64,000 nucleotides of DNA from the NCBI GenBank assembly GCA_009829735.1, contig CM020618.1, forward strand, positions 14,304,568 to 14,368,567, written 5' to 3'. The stretch's first letter is position 1, and each line of letters begins with the position of its first letter. Position numbers and translations under genes: made by a program. Shown piece after piece: positions 52,749 to 63,110 of the stretch. This DNA comes from Pyropia yezoensis. Taxonomy: Eukaryota; Rhodophyta; Bangiophyceae; Bangiales; Bangiaceae. The notes beneath the pieces were generated by a model, which saw only the letters and a program-made list of their open reading frames with translations, made no database searches and was not told the DNA's origin.

Positions 52749-54789
52749 ACAGCAATATGGTTTTTAGGAAGCCACGTGGGCCCCTGTAACTGGCTGTTCT
52801 CTCGGCTAGTCGATATTCGCGAAGGAGTTGTTCAAAGACGGGGGCTACATAATTTTACGGCGAGACAGTTGTCTTGCCGGGTGTCGAGAGGTCCTCAGGT
52901 GAGATGTGGACGAGAAAGAATGATTTTCGATTCGGGTTATTGTCTGTTCGTTCATGGTGTGCATATGCGGGGTAGCCCCCCCGCAGGATCGCAGGCGGAA
53001 GTCGACAAAGCGGCGCGATCGTCGACTCTTGCGTAAAAGAGTGGACGCCACGAGGCGACACGCGGCACAAAGCGGCGCATTGCGGTGTAGTTTGCCCTAT
53101 TTCAGGTGAAGTCAATGCCATATTGGATGAGATAGTGCCCACCTTGCGCCACGTGTGGTGTCCTTTTCTTGCAATCATCGCCGCCGTATGCCACAAAAAG
53201 ATTGAAGTATGAACAATTCTGAACACTTCGCGACCCCCGATTTATGGACAGCCAATGAGAAGCCCAGGAGCTGCTTCGTCCGTTGGACGGGCGACCGTGA
53301 ACCCCCTCGTTTCTGCCGAGCGTGCGACTGTTTGCGCTCCCGGGCCCGGTTGGCGCACGCTTGTCGCGCGGTGACGAGGCAGAAGGGGCTCACCATTTCG
53401 AGCCTTCGAGCCCATTACGTTGGCAGCTCCGAGTGGTTCGCCGTTGCGCGGGGCGTGCGCGTGCCGTTCGCGCCCCCTCCTTCGAGGTCATCCCTCCGCC
53501 CCACCCAAAAAATGGCAGCGCGCCCGGCGCGAGTGGGGTCAGTCCCCCTCCCCATCTTGTTGCGTGGTCAGCTACGCTCTCTCGCCGTGGGGTGGGCGGG
53601 CGCCAGTCCCTCACACGATGTGCGCCGATGAACCCGGCGCGAGGGCCACGAGGCCGGCGAGCGTCGCAGGCAGCCGCGTGAGGGAGCGTGAGGGAGCGTG
53701 GGGGAGCGCACAGACCCACATTTGGACGCACTCTTGGAGGCCAGGTCCTGTGAGGGAGGCCCCCCGCTCACCCAATTAACAGCTCCTCCCCGCGACACCA
53801 GACGTGCGGCCGCGCATGCGCAGCCGGCCGCACTCCCAGGGGACAAGTGCCCTATCTGTGTTGGCTGCCGCGTGGGGGTGATTCCGTTTCCCTCGTCTCT
53901 ATCATGGGGGCGGGGGAGCCATGACGGATGTGCGGCCGCGCGCGCATACCTCTCGCACAGCTCGGGCCCACCCTGTTTTTTTGTGTTTTTTTTGAGGTGG
54001 CGGCCCCCCCCCCGCCAGCCGTCTGGAGCGCCCCCTCCATCTTCGCCGCAACCCCGGGGGTCGCCGCCGTCGATGGTGCCCAGGTCGTCTCCCTCCGCGG
54101 GAGGCCCCGCGGGGGCCTCCACGACTTCCTTGGCGCGGCCGCACGGAAAACTGAGTTGTTGGCCGCGTCGGGGAAGAATGAGTGGCGGCCCCTTGCGCGG
54201 CCTCTTTTCCAGGCTGCGGCTTTTGGGGGCTCCCCGGTGGCCCCGGCGTGTTCCACTCCCGTCGCTGTTGCCGACCGCGCGGTCGCATCTTCCCCCGTGT
54301 ACTCTACGTGTTGGGCGTCCTTACGGGTCGGAGGGGCCGCACGGCGAGAGCTACTAGGGAGCATCCCGCCTGTGAGGGGCCACACGGCTTTCTCGTTTGT
54401 GCATCTCCTTCCGCGTGTGGCCCCCCCTTCTCGGTCGCGCCGGGTAGGGCGGCCACCCCAGTGCGTACAGCCGGCTGGTAGAACGTGACTGTGAGCGGCC
54501 GCGCGCCTAGCGCGCGTGGCAGCTGGCCGCACGGGCCAGACGCCCTGTGGCGGCGGCGCCCGCGTGCATGGTGCCCTGGCGGGGCGTTTGAGGCGTCCGG
54601 CTGACCGTCGCCTCGTCCGACACCACAAGCGAGCGGGGACGAGTATAGCCGGCGGCCGCGGACCGAGCCGCCTTATTTGTTCCCTTCCACTGGGTGTTTT
54701 CTGGCGCCAGGGCCACCCCACGCTTTTTTGTCTCCCTCTGTGTGCGCCCCCCCCACCTCCTCCGCTACCCCTGCTGCCCACTGTCAACC
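52749..54789. other. 5' part of the 11.2-kb element, possible small exon
   Basis: 52749-53250 is of moderate G+C content and has no gene. A plus-strand frame at 53928-54488 reads in places like real protein (VAAVDGAQVVSLRGRPRGG, then LHDFLGAAARKTELLAASGK, then NEWRPLARPLFQ). It may be an exon or a remnant, but it has no recognised domain and an unconvincing start. The last 60 bases before 54790 are pyrimidine-rich. Confidence 0.35.
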
Positions 54790-57681
54790 ATGACACCGCC
54801 CGGAGGCCGCCATGGCGAGGGGAGCGGGGGCGGTGGTCGCGATCGACGCCCCGGAGGGCGATTGCCGCCGGGCGGGGGGCCGCCCCCAAAGAAGATCACA
54901 AAGGAGCAGCGTGGACGTGGTCTCCGGCCCCTCTGCTCGCTGTGTCACCGAGCGCAGCACACGGGGCCGGAGTATCCGCTCTGCCACTGGCGCTGCGGGT
55001 GCCCCTGGGCGGCGTCGGCGCCACTGGGATCGGGCCAGGATCGTTCCCCGTGGGCGCACGAGCGACCGCCGGACGCGGGTGGCTGGTCGCCGGCGCGGCC
55101 AGTCGACAAGACGCGGCGGCTTCGTGGCTTCCGGCGCCTTTGCTGCCAGTGTCGGCAGGCGGAGCGGGCGGGACCTGCCCACCCGTTGTGCCACTGGACG
55201 TGCCGGTGCCCGTGGGCTGCCGTACCGCCGAAGCAGGAGCTGTCGCGGGCGAGGCGGCCCGCGGCCGGCGCAGCCGGCCTTCGCGACAACGGCGGGCGGC
55301 CGCCGGGCACCGGCGGGCACGCGACGCTGGGTGCCCGACACGACCAGCAGCAGAATCGTCCGCTGTTTGGACCGCTGGCGGGGCCACCACCGCGCCGCGA
55401 CGCGCCGCGGCGGCCACCGAGTCAGCCCCGGCTGGGCGGGGCGAGTGGGTGGGGCAGCAATCGGCGGCCGCCGAGTCCCCGCGGCCAGGCGGGGCCAAGT
55501 GGGTGGCGGGAGCGACAGGGGAACCCGCAGCAGGAGCCACCCGTCCAGGGTCCCCAAGCGGGGCCGACGGGGAATCGGGACGTGGGGCCGCGGCCGCTGA
55601 GCCCGCCCCGGCCGTCCGGGGGGAGTGGTTGGGGCAGCAACCGGCGGCCGTCGAGCCCCCGCGGGCAGGTGGGGCCGAGTGAGTGGCGGGAGCAGCCGTG
55701 GGAGCAGCAGCAGGAGCCGCCCCTCTTTGGTCACCAAGGGGGGCGAACGGGGTATCAGGACGGGCCGTGGCGGCCACCGAGCCCGCCCCAGCGAGCCGAG
55801 GGAAGTGCGTGGGGCAACAACCGGCGGCCACCGAGCTCTCACGGGCAAGCGGGCCCGGGTGGCCGGCACGGCGTGCAGCAGCATCCCCCAACCTTTGGGC
55901 AGCAGGCGGGGCCACCACCGCGCCACGTCGCGCCGCGGCAGCCACCGAGTCATCCCCAGCTGAGCGGCGTAAATTGTTGGGGCGACGTCGGGCGGCCGCC
56001 GAGTACCCGCGGCCAGACGGGGCCGAGTGGGTGGCGCGGGCAGCAGCGGGAGCAGCCGCAGGAGCGGGAGCAGCGGCAGGAGCCGGCCCTCTTTGGGCCC
56101 CAGGTGGGGCCGGCTGCCTACGGCTTCACGCCTCGGCGGCCGCCGAGTCCAGCCCGGCAGGGCGGGGAGGGTGGGAGGGGCGACGTCGGGCGCCCACCGA
56201 GTCTGGGCGGCCAGGTGGGGCCGAGTGGGTGGCGCTGGCCGCAGCGGGAGCAGCCGCAGGAGCGGGAGCAGCGGCAGGAGCCGGCCCTCTTTGCGCCCCA
56301 GTCGGGGCCGACTGCGTACGGCGACACGCCTCGGCGGCCGCCGAGTCCAGCCCGGCTGGGCGGAGCGGGTGGGTGGGGCGACGCCGGGCCGCCGCCGAGC
56401 CCGCGCGGCCAGGCGGGGCCGAGTGGGTGGCGCTGGCCGCAGCGGGAGCAGCCGCAGGAGCGGGAGCAGCGGCAGGAGCCGGCCCTCTTTGGGCCCCAGT
56501 CGGGGCCGACTGCGTACGGCTACACGCAACGGCGGCCGCCGAGTCCAGCCCGGCTGGGCGGAGCGGGTGGGTGGGGCGACGCCGGGCCGCCGCCGAGTCC
56601 GCGCGACCAGGCGGGGCCGCGTGGTTGGCGCGAGCTGCAGCGGGGGCAGCCGCAGGCGCGGCAGCAGCTGCAGGAGGCGGCCCTTCTTGGGCCCCAGACG
56701 GGGCCCACCAGGGGCCGCGCGGCGCCGCAGCAGACGCCGTTCTATTCGTCGACGGCAGTCGGCCTTCAGCAGCCGTCGTCGCGGCTGCCGATCCCCGCCG
56801 GCGGTCCAGAAGTAAGCGGGCGGCGGCCCTTGACGCCGATCGGGGCAGCGCCAAGCGCTCCGCAACATGTGGCCGGGCCACACGTGGGGCAGCCGGGACG
56901 GAGCGCCAGCGGCCAACAACTGCCGCCATTCTCGAGCAGTTGGCCGCTGTCGCCGGCGTCCGGCAACGTCCACACGGCGGAACCGGAACCAGCAGCGCGG
57001 GGCCACGTGGAGAGTGGCCCCCAGCCGCGGCTTGGCACGCCCCCGAGCACACCCACGCAGCCGGTGGCTGCGGTGGCAACTCCGGCGGCAGCAATACGGT
57101 CAGCGAGTCCACCATGTCCGCCCCCGGCGGCTCCCGCAGAAGTGGCCAATACTTCGTCGGCGTGGGGGCTGGCAGCGGCTCCGCTGGGACCGACGGCAGC
57201 GCCCGCGTCGCCGCCGCGGTCGCCGAGGCTCGCTCCCGCGCCCGCGCACGAGGTCGTGGCGGCGCTCGCTTTCGAGGTAGCGGCGCCACGCGTGGCGGGC
57301 CCCCCGGCACGGCCCCCAGCGGACCGCGTCGAGCCACCAGCGACGGCGACGACGACGGCCTCACCGATGGCGACGGAGACAGCGACGGGGAGGCCGCAGC
57401 AGTCGCTGCCGGAGCCCGCACGCAACGTGGCGTCCGGCGGGGCGGCGTGGCCGGCCGAGAATGGGCCGGCCGCGGCCGCGGGGGAGAACCTGCAGCACGT
57501 GGGGCCGGCAGAACAGCAGGCAGTGCCGGCAGCGCCTCCGTCCCCTGTGGCGGAGCAGGTGCCGCAGCGCCCATGGCTCCCGGGGCTGACGGCCGCGGAC
57601 GCGGAACGGGCAATGCTGGAGTGGGACCTCGCGTCAACACCAACGGGCTCCCCTACTCCGCCGTCGAGCGACTACAGCTGA
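54790..57681 (+). CDS. Accessory protein of the element: duplicated CX2C-X12-CHWXCXCPW motif and Pro/Gln/Gly tandem repeats
   Basis: A 963-residue protein of a type I do not recognise. Two modules near the N-terminus have identical spacing: C49-x2-C52-x12-C65-H-W-x-C69-x-C71-P-W and C118-x2-C121-x12-C134-H-W-x-C138-x-C140-P-W. Each would suit one structural zinc ion. Residues ~190-635 are seven 55-66-residue repeats, consensus ALFGPQ.GPT....PRRPPSP..LGG..GWGD...PPSPRGQ.GPSGWR..QREQPQEREQRQEP, plus a partial eighth. The rest is Pro/Ala-rich, ending DAERAMLEWDLASTP. Third codon positions are almost all G/C in this frame only, which supports it over the long frames in other phases and on the other strand. 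The start is the first ATG (MTPPGGRHGE), after a pyrimidine-rich stretch; a longer frame needs GTG. The gene ends overlapping the proposed ORF1 start by about 110 bp. Not part of the usual PIF/Harbinger pair; nucleic-acid or partner binding is only a guess. Confidence 0.72.
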   Translation: MTPPGGRHGEGSGGGGRDRRPGGRLPPGGGPPPKKITKEQRGRGLRPLCSLCHRAQHTGPEYPLCHWRCGCPWAASAPLGSGQDRSPWAHERPPDAGGWSPARPVDKTRRLRGFRRLCCQCRQAERAGPAHPLCHWTCRCPWAAVPPKQELSRARRPAAGAAGLRDNGGRPPGTGGHATLGARHDQQQNRPLFGPLAGPPPRRDAPRRPPSQPRLGGASGWGSNRRPPSPRGQAGPSGWRERQGNPQQEPPVQGPQAGPTGNRDVGPRPLSPPRPSGGSGWGSNRRPSSPRGQVGPSEWREQPWEQQQEPPLFGHQGGRTGYQDGPWRPPSPPQRAEGSAWGNNRRPPSSHGQAGPGGRHGVQQHPPTFGQQAGPPPRHVAPRQPPSHPQLSGVNCWGDVGRPPSTRGQTGPSGWRGQQREQPQEREQRQEPALFGPQVGPAAYGFTPRRPPSPARQGGEGGRGDVGRPPSLGGQVGPSGWRWPQREQPQEREQRQEPALFAPQSGPTAYGDTPRRPPSPARLGGAGGWGDAGPPPSPRGQAGPSGWRWPQREQPQEREQRQEPALFGPQSGPTAYGYTQRRPPSPARLGGAGGWGDAGPPPSPRDQAGPRGWRELQRGQPQARQQLQEAALLGPQTGPTRGRAAPQQTPFYSSTAVGLQQPSSRLPIPAGGPEVSGRRPLTPIGAAPSAPQHVAGPHVGQPGRSASGQQLPPFSSSWPLSPASGNVHTAEPEPAARGHVESGPQPRLGTPPSTPTQPVAAVATPAAAIRSASPPCPPPAAPAEVANTSSAWGLAAAPLGPTAAPASPPRSPRLAPAPAHEVVAALAFEVAAPRVAGPPARPPADRVEPPATATTTASPMATETATGRPQQSLPEPARNVASGGAAWPAENGPAAAAGENLQHVGPAEQQAVPAAPPSPVAEQVPQRPWLPGLTAADAERAMLEWDLASTPTGSPTPPSSDYS
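55361..56690 (+). repeat. Coding tandem repeat, seven ~165-198-bp units
   Basis: Direct repeats inside the accessory gene. Units 5 to 7 (about 56087-56680) are nearly identical, units 1 to 4 more diverged, so the array has expanded most recently at its 3' side. All unit lengths are multiples of three, keeping the frame. Confidence 0.85.
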
Positions 57682-59609
57682 GCAAGGCGTGGCTGGACGA
57701 GTCTGAGAATGCTGTGGTGGGGACCGACCAGAACCGAAAGGAGTTTTTCTCCGTCGTCACCGCCAACTTTCAGGCCCGAATGGACCGGATCAGCCAGCCA
57801 GCCAGTCCGCCGGGGGGGGCTTCCTGAGCGTGTCGTGCGGGAGCCGTCCGGCGTGTATCGATACTGGCAGAAGCTGATGAATATGGTCATGCGGCTTGTA
57901 GAAGCTCATGTGTACGTGGAGAGCCAGGACCTGACGGGCAACCCGTCGGAGCGTGACATGGAGCTGGCCATGATGGCCAAGTTCGAGAAGCGCGACATGT
58001 TCGATGCCTTCAGGCTGGGGCAGTACGAGCCCAACCCGGCCTTGACTGCGCCCGAGTCTAAGGCCGTTTACTGTATAAACTGCTGGCGAGCGCTGAGGGA
58101 GTCGGACAAGTTCAGTGGGGCCGCGGCAATGGCGGCACTGGCAGCCCGCCGCATCCGCGCGGCTCGCGCGGCGGGGGGGGGGGCGCTAGCCGTGGGTGGG
58201 GAGGGCCGCGGGGAAGCTGGATCGATGGGGGGGGGGGCGGCCGCCGGTGCGGCCGCCGACTTTGGGGGCGAGGCCGCCGCGGATGGCACCGCCATCGACG
58301 TGGACGGCCTCGCCTTTTCGACTGGTAAGCGACAGCGGCCGGCATCTTTTGCTGCGCGGCCGCGGGGACGCAGTCGACTCTAGCCCAAAGCGCGCTGCAC
58401 ACGGCGATGCACGAGGAGAGCGTCGCTGCCACGTCGGCGCTGAAGGTCCTCACTGGGGATGTGTCCGATAGGGCCCTGACGGCCGCGCTATCGGCCCCGG
58501 CCATCCGCGATGTACCGCGCTTTCGGGATTTTCTTGCCCGACGTGCCGACCAGATGATTGCGGCGCATCTGGCCGCGCATGGACAGCCGGCCGCTCCGGC
58601 TGCAACGAACGGGGCGGCTGCCAGCGCCACCGTCGGACATGAAGGGGAAGGTGGGAGGATTGCACAGGCTCCTCCCGGTGCGGTGCCGGCAGGCGAGCCA
58701 CTAAGGGCCGTGGCCGACGCCACCGGCGAGACTGTTGCCGGGTCGGCAGATGGGGCGTCCGAGGAGGCCGAGGCGGCACGTGGGGCGGCGGCGGCCAGTG
58801 CTGTGGCGGCCGGGGGAGTTGGGGCAGTGGCGGCCGCCGACGCGGCCGCCGTTGGTGGTGAAGCCGACACAACGGACGCGCCTACGCCTACGGCCGCAGC
58901 AACAGACGCTGGAGAAGATGGGTCACGCGGGAGGGGGGCTGGCGACTTGGTTGCCGGCGGGATTGCAACCGGCCGGGTGGAGGACGCCGCGGCCGCCATC
59001 GCCGCCGCCGCGGTGACCGGGGCGGCCGCCGCGACCGCTGAGGTCGTTGCCGCGGGCGTTGTGCGCCTGGACGGCCGCCCGCCGGCGAGCGCCAGGGAGT
59101 GGGCAGGACCCGATTCTTCCCCCATCCCCGCGGGACGCTTCAGCCCTGCAGACTCACCGTCTCCATCTCTGTCTTCTGCCGCCGTCCGACCGCCGCCTCC
59201 TCCACCGACTGCCCCCGTACTGTGGCCACCGACGGAGCCAGCACACCCTGTCACGGCCGCAGCTGGCGGCCGCGTGGCGGCCGCCTTTTTGTCAGTTGGC
59301 CGCCGCGCGCAGCTGACAAAGCAGTTGCAGTCTGCGGCCGCAGCGCGGCGCAGGGCCAAGGGGAAGGGCCCGAAGCGTGCGCCCACTTTCACGTCGGGAA
59401 CTCCATCCCCGTCGATGTCAGACGAGGAGCTGGGCGCCGGCGCGGGTGCCGACGCGGATGCCGACGCAGATGCCGACGCGGATGCCGACGCGGATGCCGA
59501 CGCGGATGCGTACGACAATGTGGAGGAGGATGAAGAGTTCTCCTCTTTGATTAGAGAGGTGAAGGAACTGGAGGAGGAGGAGGTGGACGACGATGAGTTG
59601 TACCTGTGA
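57573..59609 (+). CDS. PIF/Harbinger ORF1, Myb/SANT-like DNA-binding protein
   Basis: The ORF1 partner of PIF/Harbinger transposases, which binds the element ends and aids nuclear import of the transposase. The Myb-like domain reads VERLQLSKAWLDESENAVVG, then TDQNRKEFFSVVTANFQARM, matching the family pattern 'L..aWl..S.d...G.dQ....fw..i...f'. The domain continues as GVYRYWQKLMNMVMRLVEAH and ends CINCWRALRESDKF. Between these, near 57816, one base is gained or lost in a G8 run. A 59-nt intron (58325-58383, GTAAGC...CTCTAG) fits: it removes an in-frame stop and joins LAFST to AQSALHTAMHEES in the correct frame. The remainder is an Ala-rich helical region and an acidic tail (DADADAD repeat, then LEEEEVDDDELYL). 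The start at MAPGADGRGR is tentative, since the frame overlaps the accessory gene. Confidence 0.75.
59448..59509 (+). repeat. 12-bp coding microsatellite (Ala-Asp repeat)
   Basis: About five units of GCCGACGCGGAT encode alternating Asp and Ala in the acidic tail of ORF1. Likely length-variable. Confidence 0.85.
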
Positions 59610-60240
59610 GAGGGCTTTGCTTTTGTTGGTTTCGTGTTGGTGTGCGCAGCGTGCTGCGTGCCCGTCTTGTTCATTGCGTGTGCCATTTTGAATGCGTGGG
59701 ACACTCGTTTGTGTTATTCTCAGCGGTGCACGCGCGGCACCGTCAATAATGTTCCCGCTGGCGTGTAAAAACAGTCAGTTCTTGGCAGCGACTCCAACTG
59801 GCCTCTTTCCCTTGCCCAGAAAAACACCCTCGTCACTCTCGCGAGGCACTTCAAGCGTGCTGCCAACGCCCGAAGTCCCACAGAGGGCCTGTCCATCTAC
59901 TCGGGCGCCAGGTTTCACAACCCCACGCCCAGTCGTGCCCTTTCGACGCGCACGTTCCTCAAGTGGCACGCGGCGACCCCTGACTGCCTCGGTCCCTCTA
60001 TTCCGCCCTGCTAGCTGCTCAGGACGGTCCAGCACGGCTGTCCTGCAGTAAGTGCACATTAGTCACGCAGCGTGATTGCACGACAAGGAGCCACCCAAGC
60101 CTGCAATCGGAGTTCAAGTCAGCGCTGGGCGCCAAAGCACCACGCAAAAAGGCAGACCCCATTCATGTGAGGAAAAAAAAACCCGCGACGGGGTAAAAAA
60201 AAAAACCTTTACGCTCCAGCCCAATCGCTTCGACCCCCTG
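59610..60240. other. Gap between convergent ORF1 and transposase
   Basis: No supported gene. A 119-residue plus frame (59692-60051) and a 94-residue minus frame (59775-60059) overlap each other and show no domain. Two A runs at 60174-60182 and 60197-60207 stand out. It probably holds both 3' ends. Confidence 0.45.
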
Positions 60241-62067
60241 TCATCTCCAGTCGGCACGGCGGCGAAGGTATGGTGCAAGGGCCACCTCCTTGTGCGCCCA
60301 GACATGCGCCATGAGATCCTCTCGTAGGCGCTCATGCGCAATCGGGCTGGTCAACGCAGATATTCGCAGAACGTCGTCAGACCGCGCAGGGCGCGCCCCC
60401 CCCGCACCGCCTGTGACGTCAGTCCCTGCAGCGGCCCCCCTGGCAGCAGAGCCTCCATCCGCTCCACCGGCCGCTGGGGCGCCACTCCCCGATGGCGCTC
60501 CACCAGCCGCCGGCGCGCCACTCCCCACGGCCACCACATCAGCACCCCGAGAACCCTCTCCCTCAGGGGCTGCCGGAGCGCCACTCCCCGCGGCCCCCCC
60601 CGCCGGAACCCCCGACCCCGCTACCGCATCGGCCGCTGGCACGCCTCCCCCACAGGCTGCCCCATCCGCACCACCGTGACTCGCTCCCGCACCGGCCGCG
60701 GGGGCGCCACTTCCTGCGGCTGCCCCGTTTACACCGTCAGATCTCGCCGCTCCAGCTGGCGCAGGGCCGCCACTCCCCGCGGCCGCAGGGCCGCCTCTCT
60801 CCGCGGCCGCGGCGGCTTGGGCAGCCAACGCCTCGGCCGCCAGAGTGGCGGCCGCCGCACCGGGCTCGCCGTACGCATCGCCCATGCGGCGACGGGAGAG
60901 ATATCCGTCGCGTCGCTCGATCACCACCATGTTGTGCAGAATGGCAACAGCCTTGGCCGTCCGGATGATTCGGTCCACAGAATGACAGCGTGCAGGGGGG
61001 AGAAGGATGTGGAAGCGTGAAGTGAGCACGCCGTCGAGGCGCTCCACGTCCTTGCGCATTGCCTCCTGGAGGCGGTTGTACGTTCGTCTTTTCAGCGTGT
61101 TGTTGGCGACCCGGGAAAATGGGCGGGCAAAAATCGGGAACTTGGGGTACACGCCATCAGCCAAGTAATAGGGTAAGCGACGAGTCCGGCCATTCAGTGT
61201 ATAAGAAAACTTGTTGGGGGGCCATAGTCCGGCGGTATAATCCATGTACAGTGGCGATTGGCCCCAAACGTTGATGTCGTTCTGGCTCCCAGGAGAGCCT
61301 ACGAAAATGTGCCAGATATATAGGTCCTCATCGCAGACAGTCTCCATGGCAACGGAGCGCCGCTTCTTGTAGTCCTGGTACTGTCCAGCCAGCGCCTTGG
61401 GGCACATGCGCCAGACCCAATGTGAGCAGTCGATGCTGCCCATGCACCCAGGCATGCCCCGTTGCGCGTTGCGATCCAAAATATGGGCCAGCTCCGTGTC
61501 ATTGGGTGGCCGCAAAAAAACATCCTCGTAGTTGTCCGTGATGTGGTCAACCAACATCTGAGTAGCCATCGCAATGGACGTTCGAGACAAGCGCACGTAC
61601 TCGTCCGAGCGGTCGTTAGACTCTCCATACGCAAGCACACGGAAGGCGGCCGCCACCTTTTGCAGTGCGTGGGCTTGCGGCCGCCCCGTCGCGTTGATGC
61701 TCCGCTTCCAGTAGGGCAGGTCCTTCACATCATTGTACACGTGCATGAATACGTTCCTCGGCACGCGAAACCGCGTCTCAAAGTCCGCCTCCCCGTACAC
61801 AGGAGGGCGGCCATCCACGCCGAAATAGTCGCGCTGCAGGCTGCGAAACCCCACGTCCAAATCGCGTGCCCGGTTCTGTCGGCGGCCGGGGAGAGATCCG
61901 CGCCAGCGGCGCCGCTCAATGGCGCCCGACAGGGCAGTGAAGTGTCGCCGCCGCTTCAGCGACTGCTGGGCAACGAGAATGGCCGCGTGCACGTCATCCG
62001 CCGAGCCGTCAGACATGTCCCACACCTCCGTGTCGTGGATAGGGTTGGGGGAGAGGGGGGCCGCCAT
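60241..62067 (-). CDS. PIF/Harbinger transposase (HARBI1-like, DDE_4)
   Basis: A 608-residue transposase of the PIF/Harbinger superfamily, plant-type. The DDE nuclease blocks are complete: RGMPGCMGSIDCSHWVWRMC (D213), then CPKALAGQYQDYKK, GSPGSQNDINVWGQSPLY (D264), YYLADGVYPKFPIF, and RKDVERLDGVLTSRFHIL (E342). The N-terminal part (DVGFRSLQRDYFGVDGRPPVY, RFRVPRNVFMHVYNDV) matches the family's helix-turn-helix region. The typical C-terminal block (LREDLMAHVW) is present but pushed ~170 residues downstream by Ala/Gly/Pro low-complexity sequence built of repeated SGAPAAGG-like units. The catalytic residues are intact with no internal stop, so the gene may be active. The start is the ATG of MAAPLSPNP. 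It converges on ORF1. Confidence 0.95.
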   Translation of the reverse strand: MAAPLSPNPIHDTEVWDMSDGSADDVHAAILVAQQSLKRRRHFTALSGAIERRRWRGSLPGRRQNRARDLDVGFRSLQRDYFGVDGRPPVYGEADFETRFRVPRNVFMHVYNDVKDLPYWKRSINATGRPQAHALQKVAAAFRVLAYGESNDRSDEYVRLSRTSIAMATQMLVDHITDNYEDVFLRPPNDTELAHILDRNAQRGMPGCMGSIDCSHWVWRMCPKALAGQYQDYKKRRSVAMETVCDEDLYIWHIFVGSPGSQNDINVWGQSPLYMDYTAGLWPPNKFSYTLNGRTRRLPYYLADGVYPKFPIFARPFSRVANNTLKRRTYNRLQEAMRKDVERLDGVLTSRFHILLPPARCHSVDRIIRTAKAVAILHNMVVIERRDGYLSRRRMGDAYGEPGAAAATLAAEALAAQAAAAAERGGPAAAGSGGPAPAGAARSDGVNGAAAGSGAPAAGAGASHGGADGAACGGGVPAADAVAGSGVPAGGAAGSGAPAAPEGEGSRGADVVAVGSGAPAAGGAPSGSGAPAAGGADGGSAARGAAAGTDVTGGAGGARPARSDDVLRISALTSPIAHERLREDLMAHVWAHKEVALAPYLRRRADWR

Positions 62068-62489
62068 CTCTCAGCACGGCCGGCCGAGCCCCGACAAGTC
62101 GACACGACGTCGCGACGACTGGGTGGCGCTTCCGCTGCGGGGGCCTCGGCTGAGGCCACACTCACACTGCAGGTGGTAGCGAAGGCCGGTGGCCACGGTG
62201 GCAAAGAACAGCTGTCAAGGGTACGTCCCGTCCTTGGCGAGGAGAGAAGGGGCCGCATGCGCGGGCACGACAGTTGCCGTCAGTAGCCGCAGGATACGGT
62301 GGCCGTGGTAGAGGGTGCGGCCAGCGTGGGAGCGGCCGCTCGAGACGGACGCAGAAACGGCCGCGTGGGCGCCATCGATGGTGGTGGCGACGACCGCGGT
62401 CGGCAGGACGTCGGCAGGTCGGCACATGGGCTGGTATGGCCCAGCATCCATGCGTGGACCGCGCCCAGGGCACCCACCCCGGACAGGAC

Positions 62490-63110
62490 AGGCCCGTGGG
62501 TAGCTGCGCGCCCCCCTGCCCCCCCCATCAGGATCGCAACCAGGGTGCCCCCCCCCCCAGTACCACGCCCACAGGCGGGGTGGGCAAAACCGCCCCGACT
62601 GGATGCTACCGGGGCACCGCCCCGCCTTCCCCCCCCCAAGAACATGCCCACAGGCGTGTGTGCTCCCTCCCCCCCCGCGCCGGGATTGCACCCAGGGTGC
62701 CCCCCCCGCCCATTCCAGGCCCACAGGCGGGGTGTGCCCAACCGCGCTAGCTGGGTGCCACCGGGGCGCCGCCCCCCCACCGCCCCCCCCCAGAACCGTC
62801 CCACAGGCGGGTGGCTGCCGTCCAAGCCCGCCCCGCCCGGGACTCACCCGCGCGCCCCCCCCTAGAGCGGGCCCACAATTAAACGAGTGTTCCCCCCCCC
62901 CGCCTGCATCGCATCGAGGGCGCCCCCCCCCCCTCGAGCGCACTCACAAGGGGTATCTGTCTCCCCCCCCCCCCCCACGTCGATCACGCCAGGGCGCCCC
63001 CCCCCCCCAGTACAGGCCCACAGGCGGGTGTGTGCCCGCCCCCCCCCCCCCCCGAAACAGGCCTATAGGCAGGTGTGTGCCCGCCCCCCCCCCCTTGAAT
63101 AGTGCGTATG
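62490..63110. repeat. Degenerate ~75-bp minisatellite
   Basis: Eight to nine diverged units, each with a CCCACAGGCGGG core followed by GTGTGTGCCC-like sequence, a C run, and CCAGGGTGCCCC. The C runs differ in length between units. It lies between the transposase start and the right end of the 11.2-kb element, in non-coding DNA. Confidence 0.75.

Noticed and set aside
54784-57006. 740-codon minus-strand frame opposite the accessory gene
   Set aside because: Pro/Arg/Leu-rich antisense of the tandem repeats; third-position G/C and the Cys modules support the plus strand.
55683-57827. 714-codon plus frame overlapping the accessory gene as one protein
   Set aside because: Before about 57570 it is Ala/Gly/Arg with poor third-position G/C. 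Only its last part, the Myb-like start of ORF1, is credible.
59692-60059. Overlapping small frames between ORF1 and the transposase
   Set aside because: They overlap on opposite strands, show no motif, and lie where two convergent 3' ends are expected.
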